Assembly (NCBI GenBank): GCA_036506275.1
Contig: DASXSB010000014.1
Location: forward strand, 1-64,000
Reading direction: 5' to 3'
Origin: DASXSB01 sp036506275
GTDB lineage: Bacteria > Methylomirabilota > Methylomirabilia > Rokubacteriales > CSP1-6
DNA: 64,000 nt
Part shown: piece after piece, positions 52,339 through 61,204 of the stretch
Layout of the letters: every line of letters starts with the position of its first letter
How positions within the stretch are numbered: position 1 is the stretch's first letter
The notes under the pieces: model-generated
What the model saw: only the letters and a program-made list of their open reading frames with translations
Told to the model about the DNA's origin: nothing
Database searches by the model: none
Made by a program: the position numbers and the translations under genes

Positions 52339-53109
52339 ATGCTCACCCTGGACGCGCTCCACCTGAGCTTCGGGGGCGTGGCCGCCCTCGCCGGCGTGAG
52401 CCTCCACGTCGACGCGGGCGACTTCTTCGCCATCATCGGTCCCAACGGCGCCGGCAAGACGAGCGTCTTCAACTGCATCAGCGGAATCTACGCCCCCACC
52501 CGCGGGCGCATCCTGTTCGAGGGCAAGGACATCACCGCCCTCAAGCCGCACCAGCGCGCTCAGCTCCGCATCGCGCGCACGTTCCAGAACATCGCGCTCT
52601 TCCGCGGCATGACGGTGCTCGACAACGTCAAGATCGGCCGTCACGTTCACCTCCGATCGGGCGTGCTCGCCTGCGGCGTCTACTATGGTCGCGCCGCGCG
52701 TGAGGAGCGGCTCCATCGCGCCGCCATCGAGCGCGAGATCATCGACCTTCTCGAGCTCCAGGACATCCGTCACCAGATCGTCGGCACGCTGCCCTACGGG
52801 TTGCAGAAGCGGGTGGAGCTCGCGCGCGCGCTCGCCCTCGACCCCGTCCTCCTCCTTCTCGACGAGCCCACGGCCGGCATGAACGCCGAGGAGACGGAGG
52901 ACATGGTGCGGTTCATCCTCTACGTCAAGCAGGTGAAGCGTCTCACGGTGGTGATGATCGAGCACGACATGGGCGTGGTGATGGACATCTCGGATCGCGT
53001 GGCCGTGCTCGATTTCGGTCAGAAGATCGCAGAGGGGGCGCCCGCCTTCGTGCAGCGGGATCCCGTCGTGATCAAGGCTTACCTCGGCGAGGATTTCCAG
53101 GTCGCGTGA
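52339..53109 (+). CDS. livG: ABC transporter ATPase, LivG family
   Basis: A 256-residue ATPase with Walker A GPNGAGKTS, signature LPYGLQKRVELARAL, Walker B LLLLDEPTAGM and the LivG-type H-loop MIEHDMGVVM. It powers uptake of branched-chain amino acids or related organic acids with LivF. It heads an operon of six genes. The acyl-CoA synthetase gene overlaps its stop by four bases. Confidence 0.95.
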   Translation: MLTLDALHLSFGGVAALAGVSLHVDAGDFFAIIGPNGAGKTSVFNCISGIYAPTRGRILFEGKDITALKPHQRAQLRIARTFQNIALFRGMTVLDNVKIGRHVHLRSGVLACGVYYGRAAREERLHRAAIEREIIDLLELQDIRHQIVGTLPYGLQKRVELARALALDPVLLLLDEPTAGMNAEETEDMVRFILYVKQVKRLTVVMIEHDMGVVMDISDRVAVLDFGQKIAEGAPAFVQRDPVVIKAYLGEDFQVA

Positions 53110-54965
53110 GGGGCGACGTGGACACGGCCACGCTGCCACGCTTGCTCGCCGCCCAGGCGCTCCGCCTCGGCCGCCGTCAGGCCGCGCTGCGCGAGAAGAA
53201 GTACGGCATCTGGCAGGAGGTGACCTGGGAGGAATACGCGGCCTGCGTGCGAGCGGTGTGTCTCGGTCTGGCCGCCCTCGGGCTCGAGCGCGGCGAGAAG
53301 GTGGCGCTGATCTCCGGCAACCGACCCGCGTGGCCGTACGTGGAGCTGGCGGCGCAGTCGCTGGGAGCGATTCCGCTCGGAATCTTCGTGGACGCGCTCC
53401 CCGAGCAGGTGCGGGCCGTCCTCGAGCACAGCGAGGCGCGCATCGTGCTGGTCGAGGACCAGGAGCAGGCCGACAAGGTGCTGAGCGTGCGCGACGCCGT
53501 GCCGCGCCTGCGATGGATCGTCGTGGACGACATGCGGGGCCTGGAGACGTATCGGGACCCGATGCTCGTGAGCCTGGCGGAGGTGACGGCGCGCGGGCGC
53601 GAAGAGGAACGGCGCGCGCCGAACCGCTACGACACCATGCTCGCGGACGGGGCCGGGACCGACGTGGCGCTCCTCGCGTACACCTCCGGTACCACCGGCG
53701 CCTCCAAAGCCGCCATGGTGAGTCATCGCAACCTCCTCGCGATGGCGACAGGCGTCGCGCAGGTCGATCCCGTCCGCGAGGGTGATCAGATCGTTTCCTT
53801 CCTGCCCTTCGCGTGGGTGGGCGAGCAGCTCATCAGCGTCGCCATCGCCCTCCACGTGGGCGCCACCGTGAACTTCGCCGAGAAGCCGGAGACGACGCGC
53901 GAGGACTTGCGCGAGATCGGCCCCCACGTCGTGATCGCGCCCCCGCGCTTCTGGGAGACGATGTGCTCGGAGTACCAGGTGAGGATCGCCGGCGCCGGCT
54001 GGCTCAAACGCCGGGCGGCCCGCCTCGCCTTTGCACTCGGTACGCGCGCGCTCGCGGGTGACGCGCAGGCCGGCCGGCGACAGTGGAACACCCGCGTGCT
54101 CCGCGGCCTCGCCCGACTCCTCGCGTTCCGGAGCTTGCACGACAAGTTCGGGCTCTCGCGCATTCGCTACGCGTACACGGGCGGGGCGCCGCTCGGTCCG
54201 GAGATCTTCCGCTTCTTCCGTGCCACCGGCCTCAACTTGAAGCAGGTCTACGGTCAGACGGAGACGGCCGGCATCTGCGTGCTCCACCCGGACGACGACG
54301 TGCGGGCGGAGACGGTGGGGAAGCCGGCGCCGGGGACGCGGGTGCGCGTCGCCGAGACGGGCGAGATCCTCGTCGCCGGCGACAGCGTGTTCCTCGGCTA
54401 CTACAAGGACCCCGCCGCCACCGCGCGTGCCCTCGACGACGGTTGGTTGCACACGGGCGACGCCGGCACCCTCGACGCTCGTGGCCATCTCGTCATGATC
54501 GATCGGCTCCAGGACGTGCTGCGCCTGGCCGACGGCTCGCGCTTCTCGGCGGCGTTGATCGAAAACAAGCTCAAGTTCAGCCCCTACGTGCGGGAGGCGG
54601 TGGTGATCGGCGCCGATCGCCCGTACGTGGTCGCCCTCATCCAGATCGACATCGACAACGTGGGAAGCTGGGCGGAGGCGAGTCGACTGCCCTTCACCAC
54701 CTTCCAGGATCTCTCGCACAAGACGGAGGTCACGGCGCTGGTGGAGGCGGTGGTCACGCGCGTGAACGGCGAGCTGCCCGCGCCCGCCCGCATCGTACGC
54801 TTCGCGCTGTTCGACAAGGAGCTCCACGCCGACGACGGCGAGCTCACCCGCACCCAGAAGGTCCGGCGCGGCGCCATCCAGGACAAGTACCGGGACATGA
54901 TCACCGCCCTCTACGCGTCCACGGAGGTGCCGGCGCCGCCGCTGGCGGCGGGAGGCGTGCGGTGA
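53106..54965 (+). CDS. AMP-dependent acyl-CoA synthetase inside the liv operon
   Basis: A 619-residue adenylate-forming enzyme of the long-chain acyl-CoA synthetase group: YTSGTTGASKAAMVSH (A3), the YGQTETAG loop (A5), DGWLHTGDAG (A7) and IDRLQDVLRLADG (A8, with Lys replaced by Gln-Asp in the DRxKD motif). The motif IENKL near residue 490 fits long-chain enzymes. It activates a carboxylic acid with ATP and CoA. The position between livG and livH, with four-base overlaps at both ends, suggests that the transporter carries an organic acid that this enzyme activates on entry. Confidence 0.92.
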   Translation: MRGDVDTATLPRLLAAQALRLGRRQAALREKKYGIWQEVTWEEYAACVRAVCLGLAALGLERGEKVALISGNRPAWPYVELAAQSLGAIPLGIFVDALPEQVRAVLEHSEARIVLVEDQEQADKVLSVRDAVPRLRWIVVDDMRGLETYRDPMLVSLAEVTARGREEERRAPNRYDTMLADGAGTDVALLAYTSGTTGASKAAMVSHRNLLAMATGVAQVDPVREGDQIVSFLPFAWVGEQLISVAIALHVGATVNFAEKPETTREDLREIGPHVVIAPPRFWETMCSEYQVRIAGAGWLKRRAARLAFALGTRALAGDAQAGRRQWNTRVLRGLARLLAFRSLHDKFGLSRIRYAYTGGAPLGPEIFRFFRATGLNLKQVYGQTETAGICVLHPDDDVRAETVGKPAPGTRVRVAETGEILVAGDSVFLGYYKDPAATARALDDGWLHTGDAGTLDARGHLVMIDRLQDVLRLADGSRFSAALIENKLKFSPYVREAVVIGADRPYVVALIQIDIDNVGSWAEASRLPFTTFQDLSHKTEVTALVEAVVTRVNGELPAPARIVRFALFDKELHADDGELTRTQKVRRGAIQDKYRDMITALYASTEVPAPPLAAGGVR

Positions 54966-55861
54966 GCGAGCATGTGGTGTTCATGCTCCAGCTCATCATC
55001 AGCGGCATCGCCGTCGGCGGCGTGTACTCGCTGATGGCGCTCGGCTTCGTGCTGATCTTCAAGGCGTCGAGCGTCGTCAACTTCGGGCCGGGCGAGCTGG
55101 TGCTGTTCGGGGCCTACGTGTCGTGGGCGACGATCCTCCAGATGAAGCTCCCGCTCCTCCTCGCGTTTCCCCTCACGCTCGCGGTCGCCGTCCTCCTCGG
55201 CCTCGTCATCGAGCGGGGAGTGCTCCGGCCGCTCATCGGAGAGCCGATCATCTCGGTGATCATGGTGACGTTCGGCTTCGCGAGCGTCATCCGCGGATTC
55301 CTGAACATGACGTGGGGGAGCGACACGCGCCCGTTCCCGGTGCTCTTCTCGCAGGAGCCGTTCCGGCTGGGAGCGGTGGCGGTGTCACCCGTGCATCTCT
55401 GGAGCTTCGTCGGCGTCATGCTCCTGCTCGGCGGCTTCTCGCTGTTCTTCCGGTGGTCGCTGACGGGCATGGCCATGCGCGCCACCGCCGACAACCAGCA
55501 GGTGGCGCAGTCGCTCGGGGTGAGCGTCAAGTGGATCTTCGCGCTCTCCTGGTGCATCGCCACCGGCGTCTCGACGCTGGGAGGGATCATCCTCGGCAGC
55601 GTGCGCGGGGGCGTGGACTTCTCCCTCGCCGAGCTCGGGCTGAAGGTGTTCCCGGTGGTGATCCTGGGCGGCCTCGACAGCGTGGCGGGCGCCATCATCG
55701 GCGGTGTCCTCATCGGCGTCCTCGAGAATCTCTCCGGCGGCTACCTGGACCCGATCATGGGCGGCGGCGTCAAGGAGGTGGCGCCGTTCGTGGCGCTGGT
55801 GGTGATCCTGATGCTGCGGCCCCACGGGTTCTTCGGCAAGGCCGAGATCGAGCGCGTCTGA
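54962..55861 (+). CDS. livH: ABC transporter permease, LivH family
   Basis: A 299-residue permease with about eight membrane helices; family signatures IAVGGVYSLMALGFVLIFKASSVVNFGPGEL and the C-terminal coupling segment VILGGLDSVAGAIIGGVLIGVLENL. With LivM it forms the membrane channel. GTG start at 54962 overlaps the synthetase stop (GTGA). Confidence 0.95.
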   Translation: MSEHVVFMLQLIISGIAVGGVYSLMALGFVLIFKASSVVNFGPGELVLFGAYVSWATILQMKLPLLLAFPLTLAVAVLLGLVIERGVLRPLIGEPIISVIMVTFGFASVIRGFLNMTWGSDTRPFPVLFSQEPFRLGAVAVSPVHLWSFVGVMLLLGGFSLFFRWSLTGMAMRATADNQQVAQSLGVSVKWIFALSWCIATGVSTLGGIILGSVRGGVDFSLAELGLKVFPVVILGGLDSVAGAIIGGVLIGVLENLSGGYLDPIMGGGVKEVAPFVALVVILMLRPHGFFGKAEIERV

Positions 55862-55873
55862 GGGAGCGACGGG

Positions 55874-56917
55874 ATGAAGTGCGGCGGGTTCCGGGTCAGC
55901 TACGAGAGCGACGAGCGGATGTTCGACACCCGGCTGCCCGTGATCGCGCTCGTGATCTTCCTCGTCGTGCTCGCCTTCGTGCCGCGGTTCGCCGGCACGT
56001 ACTGGCTCGACGTGCTGAACCGCATCGGCATCGCGGTCATCGGCGCCCTCGGCCTCAACATCCTGGTCGGGTTCACGGGGCAGATCTCCATCGGTCACGC
56101 CGCCTTCCTCGCCGTCGGCGCCTATGGCACTGCCATCCTCGAGACCAACGCGGGGTTGCCGTTCTACGTGGCCATTCCGCTCGCCGCCCTTCTCACCTCG
56201 GCGTTCGGTCTCGTCTTCGGCATCCCGTCCCTCCGGCTGAAGGGCCTCTACCTGGCCATTGCCACCCTCGCCGCCCACTTCATCACCACGTACGGGATCA
56301 TCCACTGGGAGAGCATGACCAAGGGCGTGCTCGGTCTCATGGTGCCGCCCGCCACCCTCTTCGGACGCCCCCTCGACTCCGACGCGCGCATCTTCTACGT
56401 GATCTTCGCGCTCGCGGTGCCCGCCGTGCTCTTCACGAAGAACCTCTTTCGCACCAAGGTGGGCCGCGCCTTCATCGCCATTCGCGACCGCGACGTCGCC
56501 GCCAGCGTGATGGGCGTGAGCCTCTACCGCTACAAGCTCCTCGCCTTCGTGATCAGCTCCTTCTACGCGGGGGTGGCGGGCGGCCTCATGGCGCACCACT
56601 CGCGCATCCTCTTTCCGGACGCCTTCACGCTGCTCGTGGCCATCGACTATCTCGCGATGATCATCATCGGCGGCATGGGCAGCATCCTGGGATCGGTCTT
56701 CGGCGCCGTCTTCATGACGCTGCTGCCCGAAGTGCTGAAGCTGACGGCGACGTCGCTCACCGGAATCTATCCGCAGGCGTTCGGCGCCATCGCCTCCGCC
56801 CGCGACATCGTCTTCGGTCTCGCCGTCATTCTCTTCCTCACGTTCGAGCCGCAGGGGCTCGCGCGCATCTGGGTACGGATGCGCAGCTACTGGACGCTGT
56901 GGCCCTATTCCTACTGA
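55874..56917 (+). CDS. livM: ABC transporter permease, LivM family
   Basis: A 347-residue permease with a hydrophilic N-terminal lead of about 20 residues, then about ten helices; signatures IGALGLNILVGFTGQISIGHAAFL and DYLAMIIIGGMGSILGSVFGA. Pairs with LivH. It begins 12 bases after livH and is followed by the binding protein. Confidence 0.95.
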   Translation: MKCGGFRVSYESDERMFDTRLPVIALVIFLVVLAFVPRFAGTYWLDVLNRIGIAVIGALGLNILVGFTGQISIGHAAFLAVGAYGTAILETNAGLPFYVAIPLAALLTSAFGLVFGIPSLRLKGLYLAIATLAAHFITTYGIIHWESMTKGVLGLMVPPATLFGRPLDSDARIFYVIFALAVPAVLFTKNLFRTKVGRAFIAIRDRDVAASVMGVSLYRYKLLAFVISSFYAGVAGGLMAHHSRILFPDAFTLLVAIDYLAMIIIGGMGSILGSVFGAVFMTLLPEVLKLTATSLTGIYPQAFGAIASARDIVFGLAVILFLTFEPQGLARIWVRMRSYWTLWPYSY

Positions 56918-56945
56918 CAACGTCACCTCTCGACAGGAGGTCGCC

Positions 56946-58142
56946 ATGAGTGGCGTGCACGGTCCGCTCGTCCGCCTCGTCCTCGCCGGTCTGGTGCTCT
57001 GGAGCCTCGGCGCCCTGCCCGCCTTTGCGCAGGCGCCGATCAAGATCGGCAACCTCGTCGACCTCACCGGTCCCACCTCCGACCAGGGCAAGGACATCGC
57101 CCAGGGCCGGATCGACGCCGTGCAGTACCTGAACGAGCGCGGCGGCATCAACGGCCGGAAGATCGAGCTCGTCAGCGTCGAGTACGGATTCCAGCCGCCG
57201 CGCGCGGTGGCCGCCTACAAGAAGTTCGTCGACAACGACAAGGTCCTCCTCGTGCTCGGGTACGGCACGCCCGACACCGAGGCCCTGCGCCCCTACATCA
57301 CCAAGGACAAGGTGCCGTACCTCTCGGGCTCGTACTCCGGCCACCTCACGGATCCGCGGCAGACGCCGTACAACTTCCCGGGCGGCATCGACTACACGAG
57401 CCAGATCCGGATTTTCATGAACTACGTCAAGGAGACGTGGAAGGACACGAGCCGCAAGCCGCGCGTGGCGTTCATCTACGCCGACAACGCGTACGGCCGC
57501 GCGCCCATCGAGGCGGGACGGCTCTATGCGAAGGAGGCCGGCATCGACCTCGTGGACGAGGAGGTCATTCCCACCGTCCTCACCGACGCCACCTCCCAGC
57601 TCCTGACCATGCAGAAGAAGGATCCCGACTTCGCCTATATCAACACCAACACGCAGTGGGTGCCGGTGGTGCTGAAGGATTCTTACAAGCTCGGCCTCAA
57701 GACCAAGTACGTCGTCAACAACTACGGTCTCGACGAGCGCACCCCGAGCCTGGCCGGCGACGCCGCCGAGGGCGCGATCGGGATCCAGGATGTCGCGTTC
57801 TGGGGTGACAACGTGCCCGGCATGAAGACCCTGATGGACTTCCACGCCAAGCACCACGGGAGCGACACGCACGCCTCGCCGTACATGCGGGGGTGGCTGT
57901 GGGTGATCGTGGCGTCGGAGGCGATCAAGCGGGCGGGGCCGAACCTGACGGGGGAATCCGTCAAGAACGCACTCGAGAGCCTGCGCGAGTTCGACACGTG
58001 GGGCCTCACCCCACCCTTCACGTACACCAACGAGGATCATCGGCCCACGAACCGGGCGCGCCTCGTCCAGATCAAGGGCGGCAAGATCACGCTCCTGCGG
58101 GAGGTCACCGTGGACCGTGACATGAAGTGGATCGGCAAGTGA
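56946..58142 (+). CDS. livK: ABC transporter substrate-binding protein, LivK type
   Basis: A 398-residue periplasmic binding protein with a signal peptide ending ALPAFA-QAPIK. Signatures are IKIGNLVDLTGPTSDQGKDIAQG, LNERGGINGRKIELV and the C-terminal hinge. The ligand pocket cannot be read, but the acyl-CoA synthetase in the operon argues for an aromatic or aliphatic acid over leucine. An AGGAGG site sits just before the ATG at 56946. Confidence 0.93.
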   Translation: MSGVHGPLVRLVLAGLVLWSLGALPAFAQAPIKIGNLVDLTGPTSDQGKDIAQGRIDAVQYLNERGGINGRKIELVSVEYGFQPPRAVAAYKKFVDNDKVLLVLGYGTPDTEALRPYITKDKVPYLSGSYSGHLTDPRQTPYNFPGGIDYTSQIRIFMNYVKETWKDTSRKPRVAFIYADNAYGRAPIEAGRLYAKEAGIDLVDEEVIPTVLTDATSQLLTMQKKDPDFAYINTNTQWVPVVLKDSYKLGLKTKYVVNNYGLDERTPSLAGDAAEGAIGIQDVAFWGDNVPGMKTLMDFHAKHHGSDTHASPYMRGWLWVIVASEAIKRAGPNLTGESVKNALESLREFDTWGLTPPFTYTNEDHRPTNRARLVQIKGGKITLLREVTVDRDMKWIGK

Positions 58143-58155
58143 GCCGGAGGCGCGG

Positions 58156-58950
58156 TTGCTCCGGCTGAACAACGTCGAGGTCATCTACAGCGACGTCATT
58201 CTCGTCCTCAAGGGACTATCGCTGGAGGTGCCGGCGGGGGAGATCGTCGCCCTCCTCGGCGCCAACGGGGCGGGCAAGACGACGACGCTGAAGGCGATCT
58301 CGGGGCTGCTCAAGACCGAGGACGGCCGCGTCACCGACGGTCGCATCGAGCTCATGGGGCGGCGCATCGACGGGCTCGATCCCGAGGACATCTGCCGCCT
58401 CGGGATCGTGCAGGTGATGGAGGGGCGCAAGGTCCTCGAGTCGCTCAGCGTGGAGGAGAATCTTCGGATCGGGGGCTACACGCGCCGCGACCCCGACGGC
58501 GTCCGCCGGGATCTGGAGACGATCTACGCCTATTTCCCGCGCCTCGTGGAACGGCGGACGCAGCTCGCCGGCTATCTGAGCGGCGGCGAGCAGCAGATGC
58601 TGGTGATCGGGCGCGCCCTCATGGCCAATCCGAAGCTGCTCCTCCTCGACGAGCCCTCGCTGGGCCTGGCGCCGCTGCTGGTCCGCGAGATCTTCGACAT
58701 CATCCAGAAGATCAACGCCGAGCGCGGGACCACGATCCTGCTCGTGGAGCAGAACGCGCAGATCGCGCTCGCCATCGCTCACCGTGGTTACATCATGGAG
58801 AACGGCCGGATCGTCCTCGACGGTCCGGCCGCGAAGCTGCGGGGCAACGACGACGTCCGCGAGTTCTACCTGGGGCTGAGCGAGGTCGGGCGGCGCAAGA
58901 GCTTCCGCGAGATCAAGTTCTACAAGCGGCGCAAGCGCTGGGCGTTCTGA
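58156..58950 (+). CDS. livF: ABC transporter ATPase, LivF family
   Basis: A 264-residue ATPase: Walker A GANGAGKTT, signature LSGGEQQMLVIGRAL, Walker B LLLLDEPSLGL, H-loop LLVEQNAQIALAI. A basic C-terminal tail (SFREIKFYKRRKRWAF) extends past the usual LivF end and is shared by organic-acid-type members. TTG start at 58156, five bases after GGAGG. Its last 31 bases overlap the end of the opposite cation-diffusion gene. Confidence 0.93.
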   Translation: MLRLNNVEVIYSDVILVLKGLSLEVPAGEIVALLGANGAGKTTTLKAISGLLKTEDGRVTDGRIELMGRRIDGLDPEDICRLGIVQVMEGRKVLESLSVEENLRIGGYTRRDPDGVRRDLETIYAYFPRLVERRTQLAGYLSGGEQQMLVIGRALMANPKLLLLDEPSLGLAPLLVREIFDIIQKINAERGTTILLVEQNAQIALAIAHRGYIMENGRIVLDGPAAKLRGNDDVREFYLGLSEVGRRKSFREIKFYKRRKRWAF

Positions 58951-59870
58951 GCGCCCGCGCGCGCGCTCATGCGCTGCGGCTTGATGAGCAGCGTCCTGAC
59001 CTCCGGGTTCGTCTTGCGCACGCGGTCCTCGACGGCGGCCACGATCCCTTCCACGTCCCCCGCGGAGAGGTCGTCCACGAAGTCGACGGCGATGGCGGCC
59101 ACGATCTGGTCGGGCCCGAGATGCACGGTGAACAGGCCCTCCGCGCGCTCGATCCCCGGCTGGGCGCGCGCGATGGAGCAGATCGACGCCACCACCTTCG
59201 ATTGCGCGGGCTCGCCGATGAGGAGGCCCTTGGCCTCGCGGGCGAGGAACATGGCGACGACGGCGAGGAGGACGCCGATGCCGATGGACGCGACGCCGTC
59301 GAGGACGGGGAGCCCGAGGACCTCGCTGGCCGCGATGCCGGCGAAGGCGATGACGATGCCGAGGAGGGCGGCGGTGTCCTCGAAGACGACCATGAACATC
59401 GTGGGGTCCTTGCTCTCCCGCGCCGCCTCGAGGTAACCGCGGTCACCCTTGGCGGCGCGAAACTCCCTGAGCGCCACCAGCCAGGAGCCGGCTTCGAACA
59501 GGAACGCGAGGACGAGGACGACGTAGTTGGCGCGGGAATTCCGGATGGGGACGGGGGCGAGGACGTGCTGCACGCCCTCGTAGGTGGAGACGCCCGCCCC
59601 GAGGCCGAAGATCACCAGCGTCACGATGAAGCTCCAGAAATACAGCTCGCGCCCGTGCCCGAGGGGGTGGATCTCATCGGGCGGGCGTGACGCGCGCCGC
59701 AGGCCGTAGAGCAGCAGCAGCTCGTTGCCGGTGTCGACGAGCGAGTGCACGGCCTCGCTCAGCATGGCGGCGCTGCCGGTGATGGCGGCCGCCGTGAGCT
59801 TGGTGGCGGCCACGAGGAGATTCCCCACCAGCGCGGCGTAGATGACCTTCCGGGACGAGCCCCTCGCCAT
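58920..59870 (-). CDS. Cation diffusion facilitator family transporter
   Basis: A 316-residue CDF protein with about six helices. Helix 2 holds AVHSLVDTGNELLLL and the HGRELYFWSF loop follows; helix 5 has DGVASIGIGVLL with the second metal-site Asp. The HGRE loop and long C-terminal domain (VHLGPDQIVAAIAVDF) fit the zinc/iron-manganese SLC30A9-like branch. It exports divalent metal in exchange for protons. It converges on livF with a 31-base overlap. Confidence 0.93.
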   Translation of the reverse strand: MARGSSRKVIYAALVGNLLVAATKLTAAAITGSAAMLSEAVHSLVDTGNELLLLYGLRRASRPPDEIHPLGHGRELYFWSFIVTLVIFGLGAGVSTYEGVQHVLAPVPIRNSRANYVVLVLAFLFEAGSWLVALREFRAAKGDRGYLEAARESKDPTMFMVVFEDTAALLGIVIAFAGIAASEVLGLPVLDGVASIGIGVLLAVVAMFLAREAKGLLIGEPAQSKVVASICSIARAQPGIERAEGLFTVHLGPDQIVAAIAVDFVDDLSAGDVEGIVAAVEDRVRKTNPEVRTLLIKPQRMSARAGAQNAQRLRRL

Positions 59871-59983
59871 GCCGTCATCTTATGGGCGGTTTCCATCCCG
59901 CGCACCGCGAAGGGAGCGGCGCGCCCGTGGGGACCGCGAAGTTTCTGTTCCTCCGGGCGGCGACGGTAGAGTAGTTCGAGCGC

Positions 59984-61204
59984 GTGTACATCGGAGTCTT
60001 CGCATCGAAAGCGTTGCTCGCCGTCGCCGTCTCGTGCGCGCTCGGCTGCGCGGGCCGGGCCGTGGTCATCGGCGACGACCTCGCACCCCGCGATCTCCGA
60101 TCCCTCGTGGATTCCGACGCCGCCCGCGACCTCCTCGCCGATCTCGTCGCACAGCGATCGCTCGATCCGAGTCTCGAGGCGCGCGCGCCCGGCGTCGCCC
60201 GCCCCGACATTCTGTGGGAGCGCCGGGCCAGCGCGGACGCCTACCGGCCCGACCTTCCCGACCAGACGCGTCTCCGCGACCTCGCTCGGCACACGTCCGT
60301 GGATTTCGCGGCGCTCTCCTTCGCGCGCGCGCTCACCGCGGATGCGATGAGCCGCGCCGTGCAGGCGGCCTTCGACCGGTTTCTCCACGACGGGACCGAC
60401 GCCGCCGACGAGCTGCGGCCGCGGCCGGGAGTCTTCCCGTATACGGTGCTGTTCGCACCCTCTTGGATGCACCGCACGCATCCGGAGACGGGCGCCGACT
60501 TCGCGGCGCCGCGCCGCCTCGCCGCCCGTCTCGGCATCCGGCATCGCGTCATCGATACGGAGGAGAACGCGTCGATCGAGGACAACGCGGTGGTGATCGC
60601 CGCCGCCATCCGCGCCGCCCGGACGGAGACGGGCGGCGTGATCGTCATCTCCGCCAGCAAGTCGGGTGCGGAGGTGGCGCTCGCTCTCACGCGCCTGCTC
60701 GCGCCCGAGGAGACGCGCCACGTGGCGGCGTGGGTGAACGTCGTCGGCGCCCTCCACGGCAGCCCGCTCGCCGACGCGGGACTCCGTCCGCCGCTGTCCT
60801 GGTTCACGCGCACGGTGTTCTGGGTGAGGGGATGGAACTGGGACGGTGTGGCCTCGATGGCGACGGACCGGAGCCGTCGGCGGCTCCAGGGGGCGCGGAT
60901 GCCGGAGTCGATCGCCGTCGTCAACGTGGTCGCGATTCCCGTCTCCGGGAGCGTCGGTGCCACGGTGTGGTGGGGCTACCGCCTCCTGCTCCGGCACGGT
61001 CCGAACGACGGCGTGGTGCTCCTTGCCGACACCGTGTGGCCGGGAGGCGCCAACATCGTGGCCATCGGGCCCGATCACCTCTTCGCGCCCCGGGAGGACG
61101 ATCAGCACAGCGTGGCGCTCATGCGCGCGATCGACGTCGCTGTACAGCTCCATCGCCTCCGCCGCGAGCGCGCCGCGCGCGTGCTAGGATCTGCGCGCCC
61201 ATGA
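59984..61204 (+). CDS. Probable lipoprotein with an alpha/beta-hydrolase-like core
   Basis: A 406-residue protein starting at a GTG; residues 8-25 (SKALLAVAVSCALGCAG) form a lipobox-like signal, with a lipidated Cys around residue 22. The middle part (FAPSWMHRTHPETGADFAAPRRL, GVIVISASKSGAEVALALTRLL, VVGALHGSPLADAG) resembles an alpha/beta-hydrolase, but the nucleophile loop SASKSG is not a clear GxSxG, and catalysis is uncertain. Function unknown. Its stop overlaps the methyltransferase start (ATGA). Confidence 0.65.
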   Translation: MYIGVFASKALLAVAVSCALGCAGRAVVIGDDLAPRDLRSLVDSDAARDLLADLVAQRSLDPSLEARAPGVARPDILWERRASADAYRPDLPDQTRLRDLARHTSVDFAALSFARALTADAMSRAVQAAFDRFLHDGTDAADELRPRPGVFPYTVLFAPSWMHRTHPETGADFAAPRRLAARLGIRHRVIDTEENASIEDNAVVIAAAIRAARTETGGVIVISASKSGAEVALALTRLLAPEETRHVAAWVNVVGALHGSPLADAGLRPPLSWFTRTVFWVRGWNWDGVASMATDRSRRRLQGARMPESIAVVNVVAIPVSGSVGATVWWGYRLLLRHGPNDGVVLLADTVWPGGANIVAIGPDHLFAPREDDQHSVALMRAIDVAVQLHRLRRERAARVLGSARP

